In this document: positions 30,934-40,749 of the stretch, piece by piece
Numbering within the stretch: position 1 is the stretch's first letter
Layout: every line of letters begins with the position of its first letter
From: Franconibacter helveticus LMG 23732
GTDB lineage: Bacteria; Pseudomonadota; Gammaproteobacteria; Enterobacterales; Enterobacteriaceae
Assembly: GCF_000463115.2 (NCBI RefSeq)
Contig: NZ_AWFX01000045.1
Coordinates: 248,001 to 312,000 of the forward strand
Direction of reading: 5' to 3'
Length of the DNA: 64,000 nt
The notes under the pieces: generated by a model
Seen by the model: only the letters and a program-made list of their open reading frames with translations
Told to the model about the DNA's origin: nothing
Databases searched by the model: none
Translations under genes and position numbers: made by a program

Positions 30934-30954
30934 AAAAATGCCCGCTTCGGGCTG
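30934..30954 (-). terminator. terminator-like hairpin between ccmB and ccmC
   Basis: Read leftward, the stem GCCCG-AAG-CGGGC is followed by ATTTTTGTTTT, the layout of a short intrinsic terminator. It lies inside the operon in the only ccm junction that is neither overlapping nor adjacent, so it may reduce expression of ccmCDEFGHI relative to ccmAB. The 5-bp stem is short. Confidence 0.55.
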
Positions 30955-30957
30955 TTG

Positions 30958-31617
30958 TTATTGAATACTTATTCGCAGCGCCGCGGCGGTGGCAAACGGG
31001 CTTAAAGTCATGCTGGCCGCCAGAAACGCGCCGAGGATCGCCAGATAGCCGTTAACCGCAAGATGCATTGCCGCCGCCTCTACCGCCGCGGTGGCGAAAA
31101 TAAGCAACGGCACCGTAAGCGGCAGCACCAGCAGGCTCAGCAGCACGCCGCCGCGCCGCAATCCTACCGTCAGCCCAACGCCTGTCGCGCCAAGAAAACT
31201 GAGCGTCGGGGTGCCTAACAGCAGGGTTAACGCCAGCGTCACCGCGCTTCGCAAGTCAAGCCCCAGCAATAATGCCGCCAGCGGCGAGAGCACGATAAGC
31301 GGCAGGCCGGTAACCACCCAGTGAGCGGTCACTTTCGCCACCACCATTGCCGGTAGCGGCAAAGGCAGCAGCATAAGCTGTTCCAGCGAGCCATCCTGCC
31401 AGTCATCGCGAAACAGTCGCTCCATCGCCAGCAGCGAAGAGAGCAGCGCCGCCACCCAGACCACGCCCGGCGCGATGCGCGCCAGCATCTGCGGCTCGGG
31501 GCCAATGCCCAGCGGAAAAAGGGTGATGACGATAAGGAAGAACCACAGCGGGTTGATGATTTCCGCCCCTTTGCGCAGCGCAAGGCGAAGCTCGCGTTTG
31601 AAGATCTGCCACATCAT
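30958..31617 (-). CDS. ccmB: haem exporter ABC transporter permease CcmB
   Basis: Permease half of the CcmAB ABC transporter that drives release of holo-CcmE from CcmC. The 219-residue protein shows six hydrophobic segments and the family motif [24 protein letters not shown] around residues 58-82. It overlaps ccmA by 4 bp. Confidence 0.96.
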   Translation of the reverse strand: MMWQIFKRELRLALRKGAEIINPLWFFLIVITLFPLGIGPEPQMLARIAPGVVWVAALLSSLLAMERLFRDDWQDGSLEQLMLLPLPLPAMVVAKVTAHWVVTGLPLIVLSPLAALLLGLDLRSAVTLALTLLLGTPTLSFLGATGVGLTVGLRRGGVLLSLLVLPLTVPLLIFATAAVEAAAMHLAVNGYLAILGAFLAASMTLSPFATAAALRISIQ

Positions 31618-32234
31618 GCCGCCACCTCTGGCGCATTAAGCGTAATACAGCGTAGCGGACAGCTCACGGCGCGCAAGGGTTGATGCGTTGTAAGGATTAT
31701 CGCGCCGCCGCAGGCAGCGTGGCGCTCAAGGCGCTGCGTCAGCATTTCTATGCCGGTAACGTCAAGCGCGGTGAAAGGCTCATCCAGCACCCACAGCGCC
31801 GCTTCGCTCAGCCACAGGCGGGCGAGCGCCACGCGACGCTGCTGACCGGCGGAGAGCTGCGCCACCGGCACATCTTCATACCCGACCAGCCCAACGGCGG
31901 CAAGCGCCGCCCAGCGTGAGGCCTGCGCCTGGCGCGGGTGATAAAAGCGGAGATTTTCATCGGCGGTAAGCGCCGCCTTAACGCCGGGCTGGTGCCCGAG
32001 CCAGAGAAGCTGTTGGTGAAAGGTTTCGCGCTGGCGGCTGATGGTTTCGCCCTGCCAGCAAACGCGCCCCGCTTCGGCGGCGGCCAGGCCGGTAAGGATA
32101 CGCAGCAGCGAGGTTTTCCCCGCTCCGTTGGCGCCTGCGATTTGCACTATCTCACCGGGCTGAACGGTCAGGCTCAGCGATTCAAACAGAACGCGTTCGT
32201 CACGAACGCAGGTGAGATGGTGTGCTTCCAGCAT
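31614..32234 (-). CDS. ccmA: cytochrome c biogenesis ATP-binding protein CcmA
   Basis: ATPase of the CcmAB transporter. The 206-residue protein has Walker [12 protein letters not shown] (34-44), signature [16 protein letters not shown] and Walker [12 protein letters not shown]. The start MLEAHHLTC at 32234 with AAGGAG upstream matches the family N-terminus. The frame stays open for another 115 codons upstream, but that part lacks any ABC similarity and covers the promoter region shared with yfdC. It is the first gene of the ccm operon. Confidence 0.95.
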   Translation of the reverse strand: MLEAHHLTCVRDERVLFESLSLTVQPGEIVQIAGANGAGKTSLLRILTGLAAAEAGRVCWQGETISRQRETFHQQLLWLGHQPGVKAALTADENLRFYHPRQAQASRWAALAAVGLVGYEDVPVAQLSAGQQRRVALARLWLSEAALWVLDEPFTALDVTGIEMLTQRLERHAACGGAIILTTHQPLRAVSCPLRCITLNAPEVAA

Positions 32235-32441
32235 GGGCGCGCGGCTCCTTCTTTTACAGGGGAGCCGCATGATAGCACAGCTGCGCCGCCGCCCTGAACC
32301 GCACAGCGGCGGCGGGAAGTACTTCAAAAGGCGTAATCTTCGTTTCGGGATCAATAATCGTCTGAATTTTCGGACATCTGCGGGAAAAACGCATAAAAGC
32401 GCTACGCTTAGTGATAGCGATATTTTCTCTGGAGAGCTCTT

Positions 32442-33395
32442 ATGGACAAAATTGGCGAAGATAAAATCAACGAATCCAGTGACGAACTGGAAGTGGAAAG
32501 CGAAGAGAAAGAGAGCGGCGAAGAGATAGAGCTTGATGAAGAAGAACTGCCTTCGCGGGCGATGGCTATCCACGAACATATTCGCCAGGACGGGGAGAAA
32601 GAGCTCGAGCGCGACGCGATGGCGCTGTTGTGGTCCGCCGTGGCCGCCGGGCTTTCAATGGGCGCTTCGCTGCTGGCGAAAGGGATTTTTCATGTGCATC
32701 TGGAAGGCATTCCCGGCGGTTTTTTGCTGGAAAGCCTGGGTTATACCTTCGGCTTTATTATCGTCATCATGGCGCGCCAGCAATTGTTTACGGAGAACAC
32801 CGTAACGGCGGTGTTGCCGGTGATGCACAAACCCTCCAGCACCAACTTTAAGCTGCTGTTCCGCCTGTGGGGCGTGGTGCTGTTCGGTAACCTTATCGGC
32901 ACCGGGCTTGCGGCGCTGGCGTTTGAATTTATGCCTATTTTCGATGAGGCGACGCGCGACGCTTTCGTCACTATCGGCATGGAAGTGATGCACAACACGC
33001 CGGGCGAAATGTTCGCGAACGCGATTATCTCCGGCTGGATCATTGCCACCATGGTGTGGATGTTCCCGGCGGCGGGCGCCGCGAAGATTCTGGTCATCAT
33101 TCTGATGACCTGGCTGATTGCCCTTGGCAACACCACGCACATCGTGGTGGGCACGGTGGAAATTCTCTATCTGGTGTTCAACGGCACCATCCACTGGAGC
33201 GAGTTTTTCTGGCCTTTCGCCCTGCCGACGCTTGCCGGCAATATCTGCGGCGGCACCTTTATTTTCGCCCTGTTAAGCCATGCGCAAATCCGCAACGATA
33301 TGGCGACGCAGAAAAAAGAAAAGGCGAAAGCGCAGGAGAAAAGCGAGCGGGTCATCGCGCAAAAAGAGGAAGAGTCGCGGCGCGCGGCGCGTTGA
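32442..33395 (+). CDS. yfdC: formate/nitrite transporter family protein YfdC
   Basis: A 317-residue member of the FNT channel family. The N-terminal 35 residues are very acidic ([20 protein letters not shown]) and the C-terminal 25 are highly charged and basic ([14 protein letters not shown]), both probably cytoplasmic; between them are six hydrophobic segments. The substrate is not known. RBS GGAGAG precedes the ATG. As in E. coli, argW follows it. Divergent from ccmA. Confidence 0.92.
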   Translation: MDKIGEDKINESSDELEVESEEKESGEEIELDEEELPSRAMAIHEHIRQDGEKELERDAMALLWSAVAAGLSMGASLLAKGIFHVHLEGIPGGFLLESLGYTFGFIIVIMARQQLFTENTVTAVLPVMHKPSSTNFKLLFRLWGVVLFGNLIGTGLAALAFEFMPIFDEATRDAFVTIGMEVMHNTPGEMFANAIISGWIIATMVWMFPAAGAAKILVIILMTWLIALGNTTHIVVGTVEILYLVFNGTIHWSEFFWPFALPTLAGNICGGTFIFALLSHAQIRNDMATQKKEKAKAQEKSERVIAQKEEESRRAAR

Positions 33396-33472
33396 ACATT
33401 GGCGACAGAGTGAACAAACAGGCGGCGTAGCCCTTAACGCGCGGGTAAAAATCGGTATACTAACGCCGCCTC

Positions 33473-33547
33473 GTCCCCTTAGTTAAATGGATATAACGAG
33501 CCCCTCCTAAGGGCTAGTTGCAGGTTCGATTCCTGCAGGGGACGCCA
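33473..33547 (+). tRNA. argW: tRNA-Arg (anticodon CCU)
   Basis: A 75-base cloverleaf beginning GTCCCCTTAG and ending with encoded CCA. The anticodon loop CTCCTAA gives anticodon CCT at 33506-33508; the T-arm GTTCGATTC is intact. It is almost identical to E. coli argW, which is a frequent prophage attachment site, but no integrase or duplicate 3' end is present here. Confidence 0.96.
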
Positions 33548-33678
33548 TTTTGCTTTTATCTGCTTTACTCTGCCCTTTCCTTTTACCGCATCAGAAAAAT
33601 ATTCGGACAACCTTTCAGGAAACCTGACGCCACGCCCGCTATATTTACCCCGTAACTCTGCGTACGCACGGAAGAAAT

Positions 33679-34647
33679 ATGATTGTTAACAGTATGGTTT
33701 ATCGCCCGGGCGGCGATTTTGAAGTGATTAATGTCGAGGACATCAGCGACGCGATAAAGTCGCCGGATAACTTTGTCTGGCTCGGGCTGTGGCAGCCTGA
33801 TCCGCCGTTTATGCAAAATATGCAGGCGGAGTTCGGCCTGCATGAACTGGCGATTGAAGATGCCTTAACGGCGCACCAGCGGCCTAAAATCGACCAGTAC
33901 GGCGAGTCGATTTTTATCGTGGTTAAAACGGCTTATATGACTGAGGAAGGCCGGATAGACTTTGGCGAAACTCACTTTTTCGTCGGCAAAAACTACCTTA
34001 TCTCCGTGCGTCACGGCCCCTCGCAAAGCTATGCGCCGGTGCGTATGCGCGCCCAGGAGCGCCCCGAGATGCTGGAAGAAGGCCCGGGCTACGCGCTCTA
34101 TTGCCTGCTCGATTTTATCGTCGACCATTATCTGGAAATTACCGCCTCGCTTGGCGAACGCATTACGAAGCTTGAAGAAAGAATGTTTCGCAGCGAGTTT
34201 GATAAGCAGGCGATGCAGGATGTGTACACGCTGCGCCGACAGCTGCTGGAGATCCGCAACGCCGCGCTGCCCGTCAATGAAATCTGCAACCAGCTGATCC
34301 GCCTGCATGAAGATATTTTCCCTAAATCGCTGCGCCCTTATTTGCGGGACGTGCAGGACCATGCGCATCATGCAGTGATGGACGCAGAAAATATGCATGA
34401 AATGTTAACCAGCGCCATGCATGTCAACCTGGCGCTGGTCACTGTGCAACAAAACGAAGTGACCAAGCGGCTGGCGGGCTGGGGTGCTATTCTCGTCATC
34501 CCAACCATTGTATTTAGCATGTACGGCATGAATTTCGAGCATATGCCGGAAATACAATCGGCCTATGGCTACCCGGTGACCATCGGCGGTACGTTTCTTG
34601 CGTGCTATCTGCTTTATCGCAAGCTGAGAAAAACCGGCTGGCTCTGA
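33679..34647 (+). CDS. CorA-family magnesium/cobalt transporter
   Basis: A 322-residue CorA-type divalent cation channel. It has a long cytoplasmic N-terminal domain with DALTAHQRPKIDQYG near residue 62 and two C-terminal membrane segments, the first followed by the signature YGMNFEHMPE near residue 285, then the short loop and the second segment and a basic tail. It is not the classic E. coli corA locus but a paralogue placed downstream of argW. The cation transported cannot be told from the sequence. Confidence 0.92.
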   Translation: MIVNSMVYRPGGDFEVINVEDISDAIKSPDNFVWLGLWQPDPPFMQNMQAEFGLHELAIEDALTAHQRPKIDQYGESIFIVVKTAYMTEEGRIDFGETHFFVGKNYLISVRHGPSQSYAPVRMRAQERPEMLEEGPGYALYCLLDFIVDHYLEITASLGERITKLEERMFRSEFDKQAMQDVYTLRRQLLEIRNAALPVNEICNQLIRLHEDIFPKSLRPYLRDVQDHAHHAVMDAENMHEMLTSAMHVNLALVTVQQNEVTKRLAGWGAILVIPTIVFSMYGMNFEHMPEIQSAYGYPVTIGGTFLACYLLYRKLRKTGWL

Positions 34648-34649
34648 GG

Positions 34650-35000
34650 TTAATGTTCGCCTGGCAAGATCGAGCGGTCGTTACGCGTGCCGGGCTGCGA
34701 AATTACAAGATATTCCGTATCCTGCGCCGCCTCGTTGCGTATCTGGTGGAGCGCGCCCGGGGCGACTTCAATTGATTCCCCCGGCTGCAAGGTAAAGCGG
34801 CGGCCGTTAAGCTCCATCGTCATTTCCCCGCTGATAACAAAAAAGCACTGCCGCGCCACCTCATGGTAGTGGCATTGCTCGCCTCGTCCGGGCGCCATTC
34901 GCTGGTGAATAATGCTTAAATCCTGCGCTTTAACCAGATGCCAGCCGTCGCAATCCCCTCCCCAGCGGTAATGTTCGGCGTTTGTTTTATTGATAACCAT
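34650..35000 (-). CDS. cupin domain protein
   Basis: A 116-residue single-domain cupin. Motif 1 is visible as GEQCHYHEVARQCFFVISGEM (two His, then a distal Gly) and motif 2 as PGESIEVAPGALHQIRNE, so a metal site formed by the histidines is likely. The start MVINKTNAEHYRWGG at 35000 leaves a compact domain; an in-frame extension to 35063 adds an unrelated basic segment. Substrate or role is unknown. It converges with the CorA gene, with only 2 bp between them. Confidence 0.82.
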   Translation of the reverse strand: MVINKTNAEHYRWGGDCDGWHLVKAQDLSIIHQRMAPGRGEQCHYHEVARQCFFVISGEMTMELNGRRFTLQPGESIEVAPGALHQIRNEAAQDTEYLVISQPGTRNDRSILPGEH

Positions 35001-35361
35001 TATCTTTTGCTCAATTGGCTTAACAAATCGCTTACATTCACACAAAGTCCTGCGCCTGAGCAAGAGGATCGCAAAATATAATTACCTGCGGTGACTAACT
35101 TATTTATTAGCATTTTTAATGGGTTAGCGCAGGCAAGCAAAACGGTTAAATAATTATCTTCGCGAACCGGCACGCGCTTGTCTCCCCTGGAATTTAGGGG
35201 TAAATTAGCGCCCGCTGGCTATCCATAATCAACTTTTTTCGGAAAGCGGCAATCGGGGGCGGGAAAAATCCCAAAGTCATCCGGCTGCGGTTTTATCTCT
35301 CTATACTGAGACCTTGCGTAGAGTTTTTAAGCATACATTAGGGTATGCGGAGCGATGTAAC
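35001..35361. other. interval upstream of ypdK
   Basis: A 361-bp gap between the cupin gene and ypdK, AT-rich at its left end. A TATACT -10-like hexamer lies at 35302-35307, about 55 bp upstream of the ypdK start, without a good -35. In E. coli K-12 this place is next to lpxP, which is absent. No other gene was seen. Confidence 0.6.
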
Positions 35362-35433
35362 GTGAAATATTTCTTTATGGGCGTATCGGTGATTTTGCTG
35401 TTGTGGGCCGGCACGTTTGCCCTGATGATTTAG
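35362..35433 (+). CDS. ypdK: small membrane protein YpdK
   Basis: A 23-residue single-span membrane peptide starting at GTG 35362 (KYFFMGVSVILLLWAGTFAL) that matches E. coli YpdK in length, in the start MKYFFMG and in the end WAGTFALMI. The function of YpdK is unknown; small single-span peptides of this kind often act as regulators of larger membrane proteins. It sits immediately before alaC in opposite orientation, as in E. coli, although lpxP, its E. coli neighbour, is missing. Confidence 0.85.
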   Translation: MKYFFMGVSVILLLWAGTFALMI

Positions 35434-35448
35434 CAGAACACCTGAGTG

Positions 35449-35478
35449 AAACAGGAGCCTTTCGGCTCCTGTTTTGTT
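35449..35478. terminator. shared terminator of ypdK and alaC
   Basis: Stem AACAGGAGCC / GGCTCCTGTT with loop TTTC, T-rich on the plus side and A-rich on the left, between the converging ypdK and alaC. Confidence 0.85.
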
Positions 35479-36717
35479 TTATTCGGCGCTTTCGGCAGGC
35501 GTTTTACTGCTGGCGGGAAGCAGCCCGTCGGCGCGAAACATCGCTTTGATACCCCGCACGGCCTGGCGGATGCGATCCCGGTTTTCAATCAGCGCGAAAC
35601 GCACATGCGTGTCGCCGTATTCACCAAACCCGATGCCTGGCGAAACGCACACTTTGGCGTCCTGCAACAGCTTTTTGGCAAACTCAAGCGAGCCCATCGC
35701 CGCATACTGTTGCGGAATTTTCGCCCAGACATACATTGAGGCTTTCGGACACTCAACCATCCAGCCTGCTTCGTGCAGCCCTTTTACCAGCACGTCACGG
35801 CGTCGCTTATACTGTTCGGCGATATCGCGCACGCACTGCTGATCCCCTTCCAGCGCGGCAATCGCGGCCACCTGCAACGGCGTAAACGTACCGTAATCGT
35901 GATAGCTTTTGATGCGCGCCAGCGCGCTGACCAGCTCCTGATTGCCCACCATAAAGCCGATGCGCCAGCCCGCCATGTTGTAGCTTTTCGACAGCGTGAA
36001 AAATTCCACCGCCACGTCGCGGGCGCCTGGCACCTGCATAATGGAAGGCGCTTTCCAGCCATCATAAACAATATCGGCGTAAGCCAGATCATGTACGACT
36101 AACACGTCATAGCGCTTAGCCAGCGCCACAACTTTCTCAAAGAATTCCAGTTCCACGCATTGCGCGGTAGGGTTTGAAGGAAAGCCCAGAATCATCATTT
36201 TGGGTTTCGGATAGCTTTCCCGGATAGCGCGTTCCAGCTCATTGAAGAAATCCACCCCTTCCACCAGCGGCACCGAGCGCACCTGCGCGCCGGCAATAAC
36301 CGCGCCGTAAATATGAATGGGATAGCTGGGATTAGGCACCAGTACCGTATCGCCGTGATCGAGCGTGGCCAGCATCAGGTGCGCCAGCCCCTCTTTCGAA
36401 CCGATAGTGACAATCGCTTCGCTTTCCGGGTCGATATCCACCTGATAACGCTCCTGATACCAGCGCGAAATAGCACGGCGCAGGCGCGGGATGCCGCGTG
36501 AGGTGGAATAGCCGTGCGTATCCGGGCGTTGCGCTACGGTACAGAGTTTTTCAACGATGTGCGGCGGCGTGGCGCCGTCGGGGTTGCCCATGCTGAAATC
36601 GATAATATCTTCGCCGCGCCGGCGCGCAGCCATTTTCAGTTCAGCAGTGATGTTAAAAACGTAAGGCGGAAGGCGATCGATACGCGAAAAACGGCGAGCA
36701 GAGCTGGAGTCAGCCAT
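35479..36717 (-). CDS. alaC: alanine transaminase AlaC
   Basis: PLP-dependent aminotransferase that makes alanine from pyruvate and glutamate (formerly YfdZ). The 412-residue class I/II aminotransferase has DFSMGNPDG near residue 40, the PLP-lysine in [16 protein letters not shown] near 243 and the conserved YADIVYDG. Length is the same as E. coli AlaC. It is transcribed alone, divergent from the DUF1479 gene. Confidence 0.96.
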   Translation of the reverse strand: MADSSSARRFSRIDRLPPYVFNITAELKMAARRRGEDIIDFSMGNPDGATPPHIVEKLCTVAQRPDTHGYSTSRGIPRLRRAISRWYQERYQVDIDPESEAIVTIGSKEGLAHLMLATLDHGDTVLVPNPSYPIHIYGAVIAGAQVRSVPLVEGVDFFNELERAIRESYPKPKMMILGFPSNPTAQCVELEFFEKVVALAKRYDVLVVHDLAYADIVYDGWKAPSIMQVPGARDVAVEFFTLSKSYNMAGWRIGFMVGNQELVSALARIKSYHDYGTFTPLQVAAIAALEGDQQCVRDIAEQYKRRRDVLVKGLHEAGWMVECPKASMYVWAKIPQQYAAMGSLEFAKKLLQDAKVCVSPGIGFGEYGDTHVRFALIENRDRIRQAVRGIKAMFRADGLLPASSKTPAESAE

Positions 36718-36961
36718 AGGTTCCTCAGATTAACGTTAGCGCCCGGACCGTCCGAGCGACGCCGCCACGGTTGTGGCATGTTTAGAAAATAGCCTGAAAA
36801 ATTTTCTTCTGTCGAGAGGAAAAACAAAAAATTTTTATCGGCGAATAAAACAGGAACTTTCATTTGAAAGATATCCCTGTTTTATTCGTTTGCCGGGCGC
36901 TATATTAACCTTGTCGCAACAAACCTATAACCTCTTCCCGCTAACTGATGGAGTGACCGCG

Positions 36962-38203
36962 ATGGCCCTGCAAATCAACGATCTTCCTGCCGCTATTCGT
37001 GAAATTAAACAGAAGCTGCGCCGCGAATTACCCAATTACAAAGACTTGTTCAACGAACTGGAAGCAGACATGCAGCGCCAGATCCAGGCGATCCGCGAAG
37101 AGCTGGATCGCGGGGAAAGCCCGGTCCCGCAGATCCAGGCCGATGATATTTTGCATAACCGCATCAGCGACCAGCAAAAAGCGCTGATCCGCGAGCGCGG
37201 CTGTTGCGTGATTAAGGGCGTGTTCCCGGAAAGCCAGGCGCGCGGCTGGAACCAGGAAATCGGCGATTACCTGGAGCGCAATAATTTTGTCGAAAAACTG
37301 AAAAATGCGGCAGAAGACAACTATTTCGGCACCCTTGCCGACAGTAAGCCGCAAATTTACGGCATTTACTGGTCGAAACCGCAGGTGGAAGCGCGCCAGC
37401 ATGAGCGCATGAAAGCCGCACAGGTGTTTCTCAATAATCTCTGGCAGACCGAAAGCCATGGCAAACAGCATTTTGACCCTGACCGCGTGGTCTCTTATGC
37501 CGACCGCACCCGCCGCCGGCCGCCGCGCTCCTCTTCGCTCGGGCTGTCGCCGCATGTGGATGGCGGCTCGGTAGAGCGCTGGCTGGATGAAAACTTCCGC
37601 CATGTTTACCGCCATGTTTTTAGCGGCGACTGGCGTCGTTACAACCCGTTTGAAGCGCAAGGGCGCACCGAAGCGCGGGAAATTCCGTCTCCGGCGGTCT
37701 GTTCTATGTTCCGCACTTTTCAGGGCTGGACAGCGTTAAGCGAACAGCGCAAGCACGGCGGCACGCTGACGCTGCTGCCCATCGCCAACGCCATGGCGTA
37801 TATTCTGCTGCGCGCTATTCAGGACGACGTGCCGGAAGATTCGCTGTGCGAGGCGAAGCCTGGCCGCGCTTTATCCATTAACGAACAGTGGCATCCCCTT
37901 TTACTGACCGGGATTTCCTCAATTCCTGATATGGAGCCTGGCGACACGGTATTCTGGCACTGCGACGTGATCCATGCGGTGGAAAATGAGCATCAGGGCG
38001 AGTTCGACAGCAATGTCATGTATATCGCTGCCGCGCCATGGTGTGAGAAAAACGCCGCCTACCTTAAACGCCAGTGGGCTGCGTTTGTGGAAGGGAAATC
38101 CCCTCCCGATTTCGCCGCCGACGATTTTGAAGTGGATTTCATCGGCCGCGCTACCGAAGCCGATCTCACTCCGGCGGGGCGTGAGCAGTTAAAAGGCGAG
38201 TAA
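36962..38203 (+). CDS. DUF1479 family protein (YbiU-like)
   Basis: A 413-residue soluble protein similar to E. coli YbiU (DUF1479), of unknown function. Two blocks look like the iron site of a Fe(II)/2-oxoglutarate-type dioxygenase: SPHVDGGS gives an HXD pair (His198, Asp200) and [10 protein letters not shown] supplies a distal histidine (His338). This reading is an inference; no experiment is known to me. ATG 36962 follows GGAG and gives the conserved start MALQINDLP; upstream in-frame codons back to 36773 overlap the alaC promoter and are left out. Confidence 0.85.
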   Translation: MALQINDLPAAIREIKQKLRRELPNYKDLFNELEADMQRQIQAIREELDRGESPVPQIQADDILHNRISDQQKALIRERGCCVIKGVFPESQARGWNQEIGDYLERNNFVEKLKNAAEDNYFGTLADSKPQIYGIYWSKPQVEARQHERMKAAQVFLNNLWQTESHGKQHFDPDRVVSYADRTRRRPPRSSSLGLSPHVDGGSVERWLDENFRHVYRHVFSGDWRRYNPFEAQGRTEAREIPSPAVCSMFRTFQGWTALSEQRKHGGTLTLLPIANAMAYILLRAIQDDVPEDSLCEAKPGRALSINEQWHPLLLTGISSIPDMEPGDTVFWHCDVIHAVENEHQGEFDSNVMYIAAAPWCEKNAAYLKRQWAAFVEGKSPPDFAADDFEVDFIGRATEADLTPAGREQLKGE

Positions 38204-38283
38204 GGCAACAGGCCTGGCGGCTGGTCATCTGCCGCCAGGTTTTCTATTATGGCTTTTCTCCCTGATGACAACCCGAGTATTCC

Positions 38284-39981
38284 GTGCACGAAATTTTCGA
38301 CATGCTGCTGGCGGTGTTTGACCGCGCGGCATTAATGCTTATCTGCCTTTTCTTTCTGATCCGCATCCGGCTGTTTCGCGAGCTGCTGCATAAAAGCGCC
38401 CACAGCGCCAAAGAGTTGCTGGCGGTGACCGCTATTTTCTCTATGTTCGCGCTGTTCAGCACCTGGTCCGGCGTGCCGGTGGAAGGCTCGCTGGTTAACG
38501 TGCGCATTATCGCGGTGATGTCCGGCGGCATTCTGTTCGGCCCCTGGGTGGGCGTTATTACCGGCGTTATCGCAGGCGTTCACCGCTATTTGATTGATAC
38601 TGGCGGCATTACCGCGATCCCCTGCTTTATCACCAGCATTGTGGCAGGCTGTCTTTCCGGCTGGATCCACCAGCGGGTGCCGAAAGCGCAGCACTGGCGC
38701 ATCGGGATCCTCGCCGGTATGGCGTGCGAAACGCTGACCATGATCCTGGTGGTGATCTGGGCGCCGACGCTGCCGCTTGGGCTTGATATCGTGTCGAAAA
38801 TTGGCGTGCCGATGATCCTTGGCACGGTATCGATTGGTTTTATCGTGCTGCTGGTAAGAAGCGTCGAAGGTGAAAAAGAGGCCAGCGCCGCGCGCCAGGC
38901 GAAGCTTGCGCTGGACATCGCCAACAAAACGCTGCCGCTTTTTCGTCATGTAAACAGTGAATCGCTGCGCCAGGTATGCGCGATTATTTGTCGCGACATT
39001 AAAGCCGACGCCGTCGCCATTACCAATAATGAAAGAGTGCTGGCCTATGTGGGCGTGGGGGAACATAACTACCAGAATAATAATGACGAGCTTAGCCCTA
39101 CCACCCTACAGGCGATCCGCTACGGAAAAATAATCATTAAAAACAATGATGAAGCGCATCGCACGCCGGAAATTCACTCGATGCTGGTTATTCCGCTGTG
39201 GGAGAAAGGCGTGGTGACCGGCACGCTGAAAATCTATTACTGCCATGCGCACCAGATAACCTCTTCCCTTCAGGAGATGGCTATCGGGCTGTCGCAGATT
39301 ATCTCGACGCAGCTCGAAGTTTCCCGCACGGAACAGCTGCGCGAAATGGCGAATAAAGCGGAACTGCGGGCGCTGCAAAGCAAAATCAACCCGCACTTTT
39401 TATTTAACGCCCTGAATGCGATCTCTTCTTCCATTCGCCTGAACCCGGACACCGCCCGCCAGCTGATTTTCAATCTTTCTCGCTACCTGCGCTACAACAT
39501 TGAACTGAAAGATGATGAGCAAATCGACATTAAGCGGGAGCTTTACCAGATCAAAGACTATATCGCCATTGAGCAGGCGCGCTTCGGCGACAAGCTGACG
39601 GTTATCTATGACATTGACGAAGAAGTGAACTGCGTAGTGCCGAGCCTGCTTATTCAGCCGCTGGTGGAAAATGCTATCGTTCATGGTATTCAGCCGCGCA
39701 AAGGCAAAGGCGTGGTGACCATTAGCGTGACGGAAAGCGGCAACCGCGTGCGTATTGCGGTGCGCGATACGGGCCACGGCATTGATCAGAAGGTTATCGA
39801 CCGCGTGGAAGCCAACGAGATGCCCGGCAATAAGATAGGCCTGCTGAACGTTCATCACCGCGTAAAACTGCTCTACGGCGAAGGGCTGAGCATCCGCCGC
39901 CTCGACCCGGGCACTGAAATCGCTTTTTATGTTCCTAACCAGCCGCGGGCGTTAACTGCTTCCGCCGCGCTGCTGTCGTAA
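38284..39981 (+). CDS. ypdA: pyruvate-sensing histidine kinase YpdA (PyrS)
   Basis: LytS-type sensor kinase that with YpdB responds to extracellular pyruvate. The 565-residue protein starts at GTG and has five to six membrane segments (5TM-5TMR_LYT domain, residues 1-200), a GAF domain (about 225-345) and a histidine kinase domain with the phosphorylatable [19 protein letters not shown] near 370-390 and the ATP-binding VRDTGHGID. Length matches E. coli. The stop lies 11 bp before the ypdB start, so they form an operon. Confidence 0.96.
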   Translation: MHEIFDMLLAVFDRAALMLICLFFLIRIRLFRELLHKSAHSAKELLAVTAIFSMFALFSTWSGVPVEGSLVNVRIIAVMSGGILFGPWVGVITGVIAGVHRYLIDTGGITAIPCFITSIVAGCLSGWIHQRVPKAQHWRIGILAGMACETLTMILVVIWAPTLPLGLDIVSKIGVPMILGTVSIGFIVLLVRSVEGEKEASAARQAKLALDIANKTLPLFRHVNSESLRQVCAIICRDIKADAVAITNNERVLAYVGVGEHNYQNNNDELSPTTLQAIRYGKIIIKNNDEAHRTPEIHSMLVIPLWEKGVVTGTLKIYYCHAHQITSSLQEMAIGLSQIISTQLEVSRTEQLREMANKAELRALQSKINPHFLFNALNAISSSIRLNPDTARQLIFNLSRYLRYNIELKDDEQIDIKRELYQIKDYIAIEQARFGDKLTVIYDIDEEVNCVVPSLLIQPLVENAIVHGIQPRKGKGVVTISVTESGNRVRIAVRDTGHGIDQKVIDRVEANEMPGNKIGLLNVHHRVKLLYGEGLSIRRLDPGTEIAFYVPNQPRALTASAALLS

Positions 39982-39992
39982 CGGTGAGCCTG

Positions 39993-40724
39993 ATGAAAGT
40001 CATCATTGTTGAAGATGAAGTGCTGGCGCAGCAGGAGCTGAGCTGGTTGATTAAAGAACACAGCGAAATGGAGATTGTCGGAACTTTCGACGATGGGCTG
40101 GACGTGCTGAAGTTTTTGCAACACAACAGCGTGGACGCCATTTTTCTGGATATCAACATTCCTTCGCTGGACGGCGTATTGCTGGCGCAGAATATCAGCA
40201 AGTTCGCTCACAAGCCGTTTATCGTTTTTATTACCGCCTGGAAAGAGCACGCGGTGGAAGCGTTTGAACTGGAGGCCTTTGATTACATCCTCAAGCCGTA
40301 TCAGGAATCGCGCATCATCAGCATGCTGCAAAAGCTGGAGGCGGCGTTTGCGCAGCAGACGAGCCCGCACGCCTCAGGCCCGGTGAACCGTGAAAACGCC
40401 ACGATCAATCTGATAAAAGACGAGCGCATCATCGTTACCGATATTAACGATATTTATTATGCCGAAGCGCATGAAAAGATGACGTTTGTTTATACCCGCC
40501 GCGAAGCTTATGTCATGCCGGTAAACATTACCGAGTTTTGCAGCCGTCTGCCGGAGGCGCACTTTTTCCGCTGTCACCGCTCCTATTGCGTGAATCTCAA
40601 TAAAATTCGCGAGATCGAGCCCTGGTTTAACAACACCTATATTTTGCGCCTGCGGGATCTCGATTTTCAGGTGCCGGTAAGCCGCAGCAAAGTAAAAGAG
40701 TTTCGCCAGCTAATGCGGCTGTAA
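39993..40724 (+). CDS. ypdB: LytTR response regulator YpdB (PyrR)
   Basis: Response regulator of the pyruvate system; in E. coli it activates the transporter gene yhjX. The 243-residue protein has a receiver domain with phospho-acceptor Asp53 (IFLDINIPSLDG) and a C-terminal LytTR DNA-binding domain (residues about 135-240, ending VPVSRSKVKEFRQLMRL). ATG 39993 gives the family start MKVIIVEDE; an in-frame GTG at 39984 is possible but less likely. Confidence 0.96.
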   Translation: MKVIIVEDEVLAQQELSWLIKEHSEMEIVGTFDDGLDVLKFLQHNSVDAIFLDINIPSLDGVLLAQNISKFAHKPFIVFITAWKEHAVEAFELEAFDYILKPYQESRIISMLQKLEAAFAQQTSPHASGPVNRENATINLIKDERIIVTDINDIYYAEAHEKMTFVYTRREAYVMPVNITEFCSRLPEAHFFRCHRSYCVNLNKIREIEPWFNNTYILRLRDLDFQVPVSRSKVKEFRQLMRL

Positions 40725-40745
40725 AAAAGGCGCCTCGCGGCGCCT
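40722..40745 (-). terminator. glk terminator
   Basis: Stem GGCGCC / GGCGCC with loop GCGA; read leftward it is followed by six T residues. It overlaps the ypdB stop region and may also end ypdB mRNA. Confidence 0.82.
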
Positions 40746-40749
40746 GGAA

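Noticed and set aside
32235-32579. 115-codon extension of ccmA upstream
   Set aside because: The extra part is basic and lacks ABC similarity; it covers the yfdC promoter and start. AAGGAG before 32234 supports the short start.
33548-33678. Prophage attachment site at argW
   Set aside because: No duplicate of the tRNA 3' end and no phage gene occur downstream within the window.
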